Assembly (NCBI RefSeq): GCF_000328665.1
Contig: NC_019977.1
Coordinates: 2,286,011-2,350,010 of the forward strand
From: Methanomethylovorans hollandica DSM 15978
GTDB taxonomy: Archaea; Halobacteriota; Methanosarcinia; Methanosarcinales; Methanosarcinaceae
DNA length: 64,000 nt
Direction: 5' to 3'
Part shown: positions 1-8,311 of the stretch, piece after piece
Layout of the letters: each line of letters starts with the position of its first letter
How positions within the stretch are numbered: the stretch's first letter is position 1
Translations under genes and position numbers: made by a program
The notes under the pieces: generated by a model
The model's database searches: none
Told to the model about the DNA's origin: nothing
What the model saw: only the letters and a program-made list of their open reading frames with translations

Positions 1-965
1 ACCCGGGAAATGGACTTTTTCTTCATGATCTGGGCTCCCGTTCCGGTGACACCCATCTCCTTCATGCTGCGAACAGCATCTTCAGGATTTTTAATATCCA
101 GCACAGAGACCTCAAAACCATTCTCTTTTACCACAGGCTGCCTGCTGCGCATGGCTGCTGCAACTTGTACCACATCCATTGTCTGGGGTACATCATGCGT
201 CCTTATGATATGTGCTCCCTTGTGTACCACGATAGCAGTGGCAGCCAGGGTCCCATATAATCTTTCATCTGCCGGCCTGTGCAGCACCGCATCGATACAG
301 GATTTGCGCGATATCGCTGCAAGGAGTGGTTTTTGAAACACTTTCAGCCTTTCAAACTGGTCCATGGTCTCAAAATCATATATAGGGCCTTTTTCCGGCA
401 TCCATCTACCGATGGCAGGGTCCAGTACGAGCTTGCTGGTGTCCATACCTTTTTCATGTGCCTGCCTGATGATACCAGACAGGGAGTCCATTATAGCGTT
501 CATACCTATTGGGTCTCCGGGGATCCTCTCAGTGGCCATGACTACTGCAGGACAGCCGCTTTCCACCAGGACATCCAGCATTCTCTCATCGGCTTTGAAA
601 CCGGAAACATCATTGATCATGTCGGCTCCCAGTTCAAGGGCCTTTTCAGCGATGTCAGCAAACATCGTATCTACAGAAATAAGTGCATCAACGTTATCTT
701 TCAGAATAGCAAGCGCAGGGACGAGCCTTTGCAGTTCTTCTTCCCTGCTTATTACAGGCTTTGCAAGCAGCCACGTGGACCGTGCTCCTATGTCCAGGAT
801 AGTGGCACCGCTGTCTACCATTGCTTGTGCCTTCTCCAGTATGGAGTCTATGTTCACCACAGATGATCTGTAAAAAGACTCCTGGCTGAGGTTTAGAACT
901 CCCATTATCCTTACAGGATGTTCATCACCAACTTTCAAGCCGCAGATATCTGCATCAACGAACAT
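1..965 (-). CDS. Dihydropteroate synthase-like protein (3' end cut by window)
   Basis: The gene is read leftward from an ATG at 965 and runs off the window edge, so its C-terminus is missing. The N-terminal 250 residues follow the DHPS barrel: IMGVLNLSQESF (pterin-site start motif), GATILDIGARST, NDVSGF, ISRKS and a closing RTHDV. DHPS joins a pterin pyrophosphate to an aryl amine. In methanogens the relevant product is probably a methanopterin-type precursor, but the exact substrate cannot be read from sequence. About 60 further residues after RTHDV are longer than a plain bacterial DHPS and may be an added domain. It is the last visible gene of a leftward C1 cluster with folD, glyA and purN, 10 bp downstream of folD. 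Confidence 0.85.
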   Translation of the reverse strand, partial: MFVDADICGLKVGDEHPVRIMGVLNLSQESFYRSSVVNIDSILEKAQAMVDSGATILDIGARSTWLLAKPVISREEELQRLVPALAILKDNVDALISVDTMFADIAEKALELGADMINDVSGFKADERMLDVLVESGCPAVVMATERIPGDPIGMNAIMDSLSGIIRQAHEKGMDTSKLVLDPAIGRWMPEKGPIYDFETMDQFERLKVFQKPLLAAISRKSCIDAVLHRPADERLYGTLAATAIVVHKGAHIIRTHDVPQTMDVVQVAAAMRSRQPVVKENGFEVSVLDIKNPEDAVRSMKEMGVTGTGAQIMKKKSISR

Positions 966-975
966 TTTTTACCTT

Positions 976-1845
976 TTAGGCTTTACATGTGCCTTTAGCT
1001 GCCATTAGCACATGCTGCATGAGTATGGAGATCGTCATAGGCCCCACACCTCCGGGTACGGGGGTTATAAGGGCGGCTTTCTTGATAACGTTCTCAAAGT
1101 CCACATCACCGTACACTTTTCCATCTTCCTCAGTGATCCCTACATCAAAAACAACAACTCCCTCTTTGACCATCTCGGCCTTGATGAGGTGTTTGACACC
1201 AGTACCAACTACGAGTATGTCAGCATCAAGTGTGTACTGTTTCAGATCCTGGGTGAACACGTGACATACTGAAACTGTGGCATTGCGATTGATCAGCATT
1301 GCAGCCATCGGTTTTCCTACAACATTGCTATGCCCGACAACAACGGCATGCTTGCCCTGTATCTGGATACCATGCTCTTCCATTGCCCGGATAACTCCTT
1401 TGGGAGTGCAGGGCACAAAGCCCTCATTACCTATCAGGAGATTTCCCATGTTGTACGGATGAAAACCATCTGCATCCTTTCCCGGGTCTATGGCCAGCAT
1501 GGCTTCCTTGTCGTTAAGATGTCGTGGAAGAGGTAGTTGCAGTAGTATCCCGTGAATATCTTTCCTCAGGTTGAGCTGCTGAATGTGGGCTATAAGCTCC
1601 TCCTGGGAGATAGAAGCCGGAAGGTTATGGTCTTCTGCATGTATCCCTGTCCTTTCACATGCTTTGTGCTTAAGGCGTACATACATCTTTGAAGCAGGAT
1701 CTTCTCCTACCAGAATGGTGGCAAGGCCAGGAGTTATACCCCTTTCCGCTTTAAGTGCCTCCACACCTTTCTTTACTTCTTCCTCAACCTTCTTTGCAAG
1801 GCTACGCCCATCGATCACCCTTGAACTATATTCCTCTTCCACCAC
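976..1845 (-). CDS. folD: FolD: methylene-tetrahydrofolate dehydrogenase/cyclohydrolase
   Basis: Bifunctional enzyme interconverting methylene-, methenyl- and 10-formyl-tetrahydrofolate. Visible motifs are [12 protein letters not shown] with the catalytic Tyr/Lys, GILLQLPLP, the dinucleotide-binding stretch [16 protein letters not shown], and the C-terminal [10 protein letters not shown]. The frame is open up to an ATG at 1899, which would overlap the end of glyA by 41 bp. Homologues begin close to the (V/I)IDGR motif, and a GAGGTGA ribosome-binding site precedes GTG codons at 1845 and 1842, so I place the start there. Together with glyA and purN it supplies one-carbon units at the folate level, distinct from the methanopterin pathway of methanogenesis. 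The family call is secure; the exact start is not. Confidence 0.93.
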   Translation of the reverse strand: MVEEEYSSRVIDGRSLAKKVEEEVKKGVEALKAERGITPGLATILVGEDPASKMYVRLKHKACERTGIHAEDHNLPASISQEELIAHIQQLNLRKDIHGILLQLPLPRHLNDKEAMLAIDPGKDADGFHPYNMGNLLIGNEGFVPCTPKGVIRAMEEHGIQIQGKHAVVVGHSNVVGKPMAAMLINRNATVSVCHVFTQDLKQYTLDADILVVGTGVKHLIKAEMVKEGVVVFDVGITEEDGKVYGDVDFENVIKKAALITPVPGGVGPMTISILMQHVLMAAKGTCKA

Positions 1846-1858
1846 TCCTTTCACCTCT

Positions 1859-3094
1859 TTACTTATATATAGGGAACCTGCTGCAGAGCTGTTCCACATC
1901 AGAGCTGATCTCCATTAGTGCCTTATCGTTGCCAATATTGAGGATCACGTTCTCTATGAATCCTGCAATGTCCACCATTTCCATTTCTTTCATGCCTCTG
2001 GTGGTTGCAGCGGGGGTACCTATCCTTATTCCACTGGTAATGAAAGGACTTCTAGTCTCAAAAGGTATAGTGTTCTTGTTGAGGATGATGCCTGCCTTGC
2101 TCATGGCTGCTTCCGCATCTTTTCCAGTTATATTGAACTTATTGAGGTTCAGGAGCATTACGTGGTTATCCGTTCCTCCCGAAACGATATTGAAATCCCT
2201 CTCAATAAGGCTCTCAGCAAGCATCTTCGCGTTCCTGACTGTCTGTTCCTGGTCCTGCTTGAACTCTTTGCTCTGTGCTTCCTTGAAGGCTACAGCCTTT
2301 GCAGCTATCACATGCATAAGGGGGCCACCCTGTATTCCCGGAAATATGGCCTTATCAACGGCTTTTGCATATTCTTCCCTGCACATGACCATTCCACCTC
2401 TTGGCCCACGCAGGGTCTTATGAGTGGTGGTTGTCACGAAATCAGCATAAGGGACAGGACTTGGATGAGCGCCGGCTGCCACAAGTCCGGCAATGTGGGC
2501 GATATCGGCCAGCAGATATGCGCCAGCTTCATCAGCTATCTCTCTGAAGCTCTTGAAGTCAAGGGTGCGGGAATAAGCAGAAGCTCCGCACACGATCATT
2601 TTTGGTTTTGTCTGCTTTGCCATCGCCAGAAGTTCATCGTAATCTAATGCCTCTGTTTCCCTGGATACTCCATAGGGTACTATGTTGTAAAGCTGGCCGG
2701 CGAAATTGACAGGGCTTCCGTGTGACAGATGGCCTCCGTGTGAAAGGTCCATGGACATTATGGTATCCCCGGGTTTAAGTACGGAGAAGTATACGCCCAT
2801 ATTGGCACCTGAACCGGAGTGAGGTTGCACGTTCACGTGTTCTGCACCGAATATGGCCTTTGCTCTCTCCCTTGCGAGGTCCTCGGCAATGTCTACAAAT
2901 TCACAACCACCATAGTATCTCTTACCCGGATAACCTTCAGCATATTTGTTAGTCATTATCGAGCCCTGTGCTTCCATAACCGCACGGCTCGTATAGTTCT
3001 CAGATGCTATCAGGTTGAGTTTGTAGTCCTGGCGGTTCGCTTCAAGCTTTAGCGCTTCGGCGATCTCGGGGTCTATCTCTGAAATATAGGACAT
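1859..3094 (-). CDS. glyA: GlyA: serine hydroxymethyltransferase
   Basis: PLP enzyme that converts serine plus tetrahydropterin to glycine and the methylene derivative, feeding FolD directly downstream. The PLP lysine lies in the family motif [14 protein letters not shown] near residue 225. [12 protein letters not shown] and the N-terminal LIASENYTS motif are also present. Length (411 residues) is normal. The frame opens at 3106, but the ATG at 3094 is preceded by GGATGAT at ribosome-binding-site distance, while the upstream ATG has none, so 3094 is preferred. The gene ends 14 bp before the chosen folD start and lies 31 bp downstream of purN, which suggests one transcript. Whether it uses folate or methanopterin cannot be told from sequence. 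The adjacent folD and purN favour folate. Confidence 0.95.
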   Translation of the reverse strand: MSYISEIDPEIAEALKLEANRQDYKLNLIASENYTSRAVMEAQGSIMTNKYAEGYPGKRYYGGCEFVDIAEDLARERAKAIFGAEHVNVQPHSGSGANMGVYFSVLKPGDTIMSMDLSHGGHLSHGSPVNFAGQLYNIVPYGVSRETEALDYDELLAMAKQTKPKMIVCGASAYSRTLDFKSFREIADEAGAYLLADIAHIAGLVAAGAHPSPVPYADFVTTTTHKTLRGPRGGMVMCREEYAKAVDKAIFPGIQGGPLMHVIAAKAVAFKEAQSKEFKQDQEQTVRNAKMLAESLIERDFNIVSGGTDNHVMLLNLNKFNITGKDAEAAMSKAGIILNKNTIPFETRSPFITSGIRIGTPAATTRGMKEMEMVDIAGFIENVILNIGNDKALMEISSDVEQLCSRFPIYK

Positions 3095-3124
3095 GCTATC
3101 ATCCACTTATAAGCTTTTTTAAGG

Positions 3125-3739
3125 TTAGTTCTCTCTGCGTAGTACAATCCTGCCATCCACTTTAAGTTTACCCTCAGTGAACAGTTTTATTGCTTCAGGG
3201 AATATCCTGTGTTCCTGCTCCAGTATCCGGGAGGCAAGCGTGCTTTCTGTGTCATTGTCTTTTACAGATACACAGCTCTGAAGGATTATAGGTCCGCTAT
3301 CCACTCCTTCGTCTACGAAATGTACAGTGCAGCCAGCGACCTTGACACCATATTCAAGTGCCTGTCTGGGACCATGCAGACCTTTAAAGGAAGGGAGCAG
3401 TGCAGGATGTATGTTCATGATCCTATCTCTGTATGCCCGGATAACTTCACTCCCTAAGATCCTCATGTATCCTGCCAGAAGCACCAGATCCACATTATAA
3501 TCCTTCAATGTTGCAATTATCTTTTCTTCGAATCCCATCTTACTTTCATAAGCGTGCGGATCTATAAAAACAGCATTTATACCATACATCTTTGCACGCT
3601 CGAGAGCGAAAGCGTCTTTCACATCACTGATGACCACGCTGAGCTTTATGTCTTTTAAATAGCCGCTTTCCACATGGTCAATAATAGACTGAAGGTTAGA
3701 ACCTCTGCCTGATACTAAAACTCCTATATTGGTGGTCAT
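3125..3739 (-). CDS. purN: PurN: phosphoribosylglycinamide formyltransferase
   Basis: Transfers the formyl group of 10-formyl-tetrahydrofolate to GAR in purine synthesis. The phosphate-binding GRGSNLQSIID lies near residue 11. The catalytic Asn-His pair is in MNIHPALLPSFKG, and the Asp is in FVDEGVDSGPI. At 204 residues it is a standard PurN. Many archaea use formate-dependent PurT/PurP instead, so a folate-dependent enzyme next to folD and glyA implies a working 10-formyl-folate pool. It is probably first in the leftward operon; an AT-rich stretch upstream (3740-3807) could hold the promoter. Confidence 0.95.
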   Translation of the reverse strand: MTTNIGVLVSGRGSNLQSIIDHVESGYLKDIKLSVVISDVKDAFALERAKMYGINAVFIDPHAYESKMGFEEKIIATLKDYNVDLVLLAGYMRILGSEVIRAYRDRIMNIHPALLPSFKGLHGPRQALEYGVKVAGCTVHFVDEGVDSGPIILQSCVSVKDNDTESTLASRILEQEHRIFPEAIKLFTEGKLKVDGRIVLRREN

Positions 3740-3807
3740 TATAGGCTCTTAAAGTATCTCTATATTATTAGATTTTTGGATTTGGTTCACAACTGAAATA
3801 AAAAACA

Positions 3808-4770
3808 TCAATGTTTTTTATATTTTGTTTTCTCGTCAATGAGGCTTACAAACTCCTCTGGTCCGGCCATTCTATCCAGTTCTTTTTCTTCGATGAGAAC
3901 TGTGTTCTCTACAGTTTCTGACTTGGTCGGACCTTTTATTATAAACACGGACCTTGTCTGCGTTACACAGGAGATGCTGCTCATCAGATCAGCTCGTTTT
4001 ATCATCGCACTGCTGTACGTGCTGACCCCTGTAAGCATTGTATCGTGATTATCTTTGGATATTGCTTTGAAAGGCGCCTGAGATGTCGAAACTACCTGGT
4101 ATCCCAGGGAATGCAGCATATCAAGAACATTATCCTCTTGAGGGTATTTCTTTTCCTCAATTGGCATTGGCGGTTCCTTGAGTTTCTTCTCAAAAGCCTG
4201 CAATATATCTATGGATTTTGCAAGTGCAACATCCAGCAACTCCTCAAGATGTAACACTACATCTATGGACGCATCCATCCCACCTTCTTCATATTTGCTG
4301 ATGGTCCTTCTGGAAACTCCCAGCTCAGTAGCAAGGGTTCCGAGGGACATTGCCTGCTTTGTACGTGCTTCTTTCAGTACGTCCCCATCTATTGACACAT
4401 ACAACCCTCCGGGTGCTGCAGCCACAAGTGGAGGTACGTTTTCCACAAAGTAATCATAAAGGGTCTGCACATTAACAGCAGGTATGTCATATCGCATGTA
4501 CACTACACTATCTTCAAGCATCTGGTCCCGGGTTTTGGCACCCACAAGAATGGCTGAACCGCCCAGATATCGCGCAAGTGCTTTCATCTCATGGGCTGTT
4601 TCTTCGTTCAGCCCATCTATATTGTACAATACTTTGCAGAAAAGCAGGATGTTATCTTTCCTTGCAGCAAGATCAAAACTCCTCGGCCTGATGTTACAGC
4701 GTTTTGAAACGATGAAGTTCGCCTGTTTCAGTACATCTACTATCTGATGTATGAGGATGTCTTTTGTCAT
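3808..4770 (-). CDS. Archaeal HTH-type regulator (Cro/C1-like HTH in a conserved 320-aa family)
   Basis: A conserved archaeal protein type with a Cro/C1 helix-turn-helix near residues 135-160 (SLGTLATELGVSRRTISKYEEG) in the middle of the chain. The N-terminal 110 residues, with RSFDLAARKDNILLFCKV, resemble the PD-(D/E)XK nuclease-like fold, but the usual acid before the lysine is Phe-Cys, so activity is unlikely. The C-terminal third is acidic and without recognised domain. The target is unknown. It lies downstream of purN on the same strand with a 69-bp gap, and is divergent from tiaS across 127 bp that must contain both promoters. The family call is good; the function is inferred only from the HTH. 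Confidence 0.8.
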   Translation of the reverse strand: MTKDILIHQIVDVLKQANFIVSKRCNIRPRSFDLAARKDNILLFCKVLYNIDGLNEETAHEMKALARYLGGSAILVGAKTRDQMLEDSVVYMRYDIPAVNVQTLYDYFVENVPPLVAAAPGGLYVSIDGDVLKEARTKQAMSLGTLATELGVSRRTISKYEEGGMDASIDVVLHLEELLDVALAKSIDILQAFEKKLKEPPMPIEEKKYPQEDNVLDMLHSLGYQVVSTSQAPFKAISKDNHDTMLTGVSTYSSAMIKRADLMSSISCVTQTRSVFIIKGPTKSETVENTVLIEEKELDRMAGPEEFVSLIDEKTKYKKH

Positions 4771-4897
4771 GACTAATTGAAGGTTGTTTGCGCATCTATA
4801 TGTATTTATCCTATTCTGTTGTCCTTAACTCATTTATCCTGCAGAAAACTTAATTGCATGCAACTCATCAATAACCAAAATTATCAAGGTCAACACC

Positions 4898-6181
4898 ATG
4901 ATCATAGGCATAGATGATACGGATTCAAGGGAAGGTATGTGTACAACATATCTGGGAGCCCTGCTCATGGAAGAACTGCAACATTACGGCAGCATGCAGG
5001 AGCTTCCTATTCTTGTCCGCCTCAACCCCACTATCCCTTACAAGACCAGAGGCAACGCATGTGTAGGCATTAATATAGCAACCTCTTGTCCGGATAAAGT
5101 TATGGAACACGTTATTTCCAGGGTCTCTGAAATGTCAGCGATGGAATGCGAAATGACAAATCCGGGGGTTGTCTTTGTACAGGATGATGAAGCTAACAGG
5201 GTCAAGGATACACTGGGTACTTTTTTCCTGCGCGCTGTAAGAACAGTCCTTTCCATCGAAGAGGCAAAATCCATAATTGCTGAAACCGGCCTGCAGGCCC
5301 GAGGGTTCAAGAATGGTCGAGGTCTCATTGGCGCGCTGGCTGCCTGTGGTGCCATGCTGAACCCCGGATGGGACCACACATTTGAGTATCTTGCCTATAG
5401 GCAAAGGGGCAAATGGGGTACCCCCAGAAACGTGGATAAAGACAGCTTCTTTGTTGCTGATGATGCAACTTATCCAGCTACATGGGACACCGTGGATGTG
5501 TCAAATGGACTTGTAGTGTGCGTACCTCATTCTCCGGACCCGGTGCTATATGGTATTAGGGGAAGGGATCCGGATGTGGTGAAAAGGACAGCGGGAATGA
5601 TCATCTCAGAACCCCTGGAAAGATCGTGCATATACTGCACTAACCAGGGAACTGATATGCATTTGATACCCATTGACAGTATATCCGGAATCAAAGAGAT
5701 GCAATCATATATTGTTTCAGGGTCTGTTTCATGTGACCCATTTACGATACCCGGAGGGCATACCATCTTCTCTATATCTGATAATAGCGGATCTTCTGTA
5801 GAATGTGCGGCTTTTGAACCAACCAAGGATTTCAGATCACTGGTGCGCAAACTCATCCAGGGAGATGCTATAAAGGTTTATGGCAGCTTTATGAATAAAT
5901 CTCTTAACATCGAAAAGATAGAGATTGTTTCCCTTGCACCGTTGGTGTTTACTCATAATCCCGAATGTGCTTCCTGCGGAAAAAGGATGGAATCAGCAGG
6001 CAGAGGACAGGGGTACAGATGCAGAAAATGTGGCACAAGATCATCTTCTTTGGTGCAGATACAACAAAAAAGAGACATTGAGCCCGGTATGTATGAGGTG
6101 CCTCCTTGTGCCCGCAGGCATCTGGCAAAACCACTTGTCAGGATGCAAACCCCACAATCAAAAATATTTCCCTTCAGATGA
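4898..6181 (+). CDS. tiaS: TiaS: tRNA(Ile2) 2-agmatinylcytidine synthetase
   Basis: ATP-dependent enzyme that attaches agmatine to C34 of the CAU-anticodon tRNA-Ile so that it reads AUA; essential in archaea. The N-terminus MIIGIDDTDSREGMCTTYLG is the kinase-like signature of the family. Other conserved parts include the central RGLIGALAACGAML, an OB-type region around residues 270-345, and a C-terminal zinc ribbon (CASCG near 352, CRKCG near 371). Full length at 427 residues. The start ATG is followed directly by the family N-terminus, so it is secure. It ends only 4 bp before the convergent end of nadE, leaving little room for separate terminators. Confidence 0.93.
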   Translation: MIIGIDDTDSREGMCTTYLGALLMEELQHYGSMQELPILVRLNPTIPYKTRGNACVGINIATSCPDKVMEHVISRVSEMSAMECEMTNPGVVFVQDDEANRVKDTLGTFFLRAVRTVLSIEEAKSIIAETGLQARGFKNGRGLIGALAACGAMLNPGWDHTFEYLAYRQRGKWGTPRNVDKDSFFVADDATYPATWDTVDVSNGLVVCVPHSPDPVLYGIRGRDPDVVKRTAGMIISEPLERSCIYCTNQGTDMHLIPIDSISGIKEMQSYIVSGSVSCDPFTIPGGHTIFSISDNSGSSVECAAFEPTKDFRSLVRKLIQGDAIKVYGSFMNKSLNIEKIEIVSLAPLVFTHNPECASCGKRMESAGRGQGYRCRKCGTRSSSLVQIQQKRDIEPGMYEVPPCARRHLAKPLVRMQTPQSKIFPFR

Positions 6182-6185
6182 TCTC

Positions 6186-6965
6186 TCATCTCAAATGTTC
6201 AAGATCTGCTATAGGGGGCGTTCTCAGCTTGTGGGCATTCATTTTGATCCTGCGCATCACTGAATCGGCCTGCTCCCCTGTAATGCCCACAGTGTTCCGT
6301 ACGACCTCAGTTGCCGTTCCTTCAAGCAGCAGTGAAAGGAAACGATCCACTTCTTTATATGTGATACCCAGTTCTTTTTCATCGGTCTGGCCACTCCAGA
6401 GACCAGCAGAAGGTGCCTTATTGATGATGGATTCAGGAACTCCCATCAAGGCCGCAAGCTCCCACACGTCAGTCTTATACAGGTCCCCAAGAGGCAGCAT
6501 GTCTGCTCCTCCATCGCCATACTTTGTGAAATAACCCAGCAACAGTTCTGTTTTATTACCTGTGCCTATGACTATCCTGTTGAGCATGTTGGCATGGTAA
6601 TACAGCACTGACATCCGGATGCGGGCCTTAAGGTTCCCTTTTGCATGGGTAGTGGCCTTATCTCCTTCCGGAATGTTCTCAAGGTAAGCTGTGAGCATAT
6701 CTGAGATACCTATGGCACTGAACTCTATGCCTAATCTATGTGCCACCTCGGTCGCATCAAGGACATCCTCCGCAGGTGTGAAGTTGAGTTCCGGAAGGTG
6801 TATACCCAGTACTTTATCCTTGCCCAGAGCTTCAGCAGCTAAATATGCTGCCAGTGCAGAATCGATACCCCCACTTATACCAAGGACAACTCCCTCTGCA
6901 TTTGCTTCATGTACCTTTTCTCTGATGAACTCTACGATTACTTCCCTTGCTTTCTCTGTGTCCAT
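6186..6965 (-). CDS. nadE: NadE: ammonia-dependent NAD+ synthetase
   Basis: Amidates nicotinate adenine dinucleotide to NAD+ using ATP and ammonia; there is no glutaminase domain. The ATP pyrophosphatase P-loop VLGISGGIDSALAAYL lies near residue 30. GTGNKTELLLGYFTKYGDGGAD and the downstream LPLGDLYKT motif are family hallmarks. Two starts are possible: GTG at 6989 and ATG at 6965, each with a GAGGA-like site upstream. The ATG gives 259 residues, the usual family length, and is preferred. It converges with tiaS and shares no operon with its neighbours. Confidence 0.94.
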   Translation of the reverse strand: MDTEKAREVIVEFIREKVHEANAEGVVLGISGGIDSALAAYLAAEALGKDKVLGIHLPELNFTPAEDVLDATEVAHRLGIEFSAIGISDMLTAYLENIPEGDKATTHAKGNLKARIRMSVLYYHANMLNRIVIGTGNKTELLLGYFTKYGDGGADMLPLGDLYKTDVWELAALMGVPESIINKAPSAGLWSGQTDEKELGITYKEVDRFLSLLLEGTATEVVRNTVGITGEQADSVMRRIKMNAHKLRTPPIADLEHLR

Positions 6966-7093
6966 GTTCCCGTCCTCTATATTTTCCACAAATATGATCC
7001 TCTATTGTGTTTCTTTTCTTATTGCTGCATCTTAATTAAAATAAAGTTTCCCGCTCAAAGGTTTAATCTATCTGGAAGTTCTAATGCAGCTGC

Positions 7094-7573
7094 ATGCCTA
7101 TTTATATAGCCGACTCTGCTGTCTTCATAATGGGAAAACCAGTTGATGCCATCTATACCATTACTGTTCCTTCAGTAGTGGATGAGCTCAAAAGCAGTGA
7201 GTCAAGGCTGCGCTTTGACCTTGCCAGGGAACAGGGTCTGGGAGTAGAAATACCCTCCAAGGAAGCGCTTGAAAGGGTTGCAGAGGTTTCTGGTGTATCT
7301 AAGGATCATGAGGAGTTATCCCTCACTGACATTGAAGTGCTTGCCAAGGCTTATGATCTCAAGGAAGAAGCGGTGCTCCTCACCGACGATTACGCAGTGC
7401 AGAATGTTGCCAGTATGCTGGGCATAAAAGTCGAGCCTGTTGTTCAGAAGAAGATAAAGGACGTGCTCATATGGCAGAAGGTCTGTATTGGATGTAAGAG
7501 GAAGTTCGATTCAGGAGATATATGTCCCGTATGTGGCTCTCCTATGAGAAAAGGACGCAAAAGAAAATTATAA
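7094..7573 (+). CDS. nob1: Nob1: rRNA maturation endonuclease (PIN domain plus zinc ribbon)
   Basis: Ribosome-assembly nuclease that trims the 3' end of 16S rRNA. The PIN domain starts MPIYIADSAVFIMG with the first catalytic Asp at residue 6 or so. Further acids occur in VVDELKS, SLTDIEVLAKA and LLTDDYAVQNVA. The C-terminus is a zinc ribbon (CIGC...CPVC, residues 133-150) ending in a basic GRKRKL tail that probably contacts RNA. Length 159 matches archaeal Nob1. It stands 80 bp upstream of gfcR on the same strand. The family call is firm. Confidence 0.92.
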   Translation: MPIYIADSAVFIMGKPVDAIYTITVPSVVDELKSSESRLRFDLAREQGLGVEIPSKEALERVAEVSGVSKDHEELSLTDIEVLAKAYDLKEEAVLLTDDYAVQNVASMLGIKVEPVVQKKIKDVLIWQKVCIGCKRKFDSGDICPVCGSPMRKGRKRKL

Positions 7574-7653
7574 CAATACTTGTATATGTATTAATGACAT
7601 CTTTATAGACTACATTTCAGAATACCTTTAAAAATATCACAGGCAGGGATCAT

Positions 7654-8265
7654 ATGAAGAATATAGATAATCTGATTCAGAAAGCAGTGGAGTTACAGTC
7701 CAACGGGCTTACCTCAAGGCAAATAGCAGATGAGCTTAACGTTTCCAGGGACACTGTGACCTGGCTTCTCACCCGTGCAAAGAAAGATCTTAGCACACCT
7801 GCACCCAAGGACATTTCTGTGAACTGGGCAAACATAGGCAAGAACGCTTACAGGCTGCGTAACATTTCAAAAGTGCTCTGTGATTTGGTATTGGAGACCC
7901 TGGACCAGACAGAAGATGATGTTGACCTTATTGTAGGTATCGGGCTTAGCGGTGTGCCGTTAGCGAGCCTTATGGCAGAAGAGCTAGGTACAGACCTTGC
8001 AATATTCCATGCACATTATGATCCGGCTGATGACAGGAGCCTGAAAGGCGATTTCAGCGGGAATTTCAGTACTGTAGGGGGTAAGAAATGTGTTATTGTG
8101 GATGATGTGATCACTAGTGGATCCACCATGACAGGGGTGGTCAAACGCATCCATGAAGAAGGCGGCAAACCCGTTGCAATAGCCGTCCTGGTGGATAAGA
8201 AAGGCGCTGAGGTCATTTCAGACGTGCCTGTAAGGCCATTGGTACGCATAGTCCGTGTAGACTGA
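7654..8265 (+). CDS. gfcR: GfcR/PyrE-like: HTH plus phosphoribosyltransferase regulator
   Basis: A helix-turn-helix ([19 protein letters not shown], residues 22-40) is joined to an orotate-PRTase-like domain. The PRPP-binding loop is [16 protein letters not shown] near residue 150. Archaeal proteins with this architecture are annotated as orotate phosphoribosyltransferase-like. A haloarchaeal member (GfcR) is a transcription factor, so this is more likely a metabolite-sensing regulator than the biosynthetic enzyme. Translation starts at an ATG 8 nt after GGCAGGGATC. Its regulon cannot be inferred from the neighbours. It converges with the DHH gene 46 bp away. Confidence 0.85.
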   Translation: MKNIDNLIQKAVELQSNGLTSRQIADELNVSRDTVTWLLTRAKKDLSTPAPKDISVNWANIGKNAYRLRNISKVLCDLVLETLDQTEDDVDLIVGIGLSGVPLASLMAEELGTDLAIFHAHYDPADDRSLKGDFSGNFSTVGGKKCVIVDDVITSGSTMTGVVKRIHEEGGKPVAIAVLVDKKGAEVISDVPVRPLVRIVRVD

Positions 8266-8311
8266 TGGATAAGTAAATATAATTAGAAATGAGTGCAGTT
8301 GGAAGTGATAT

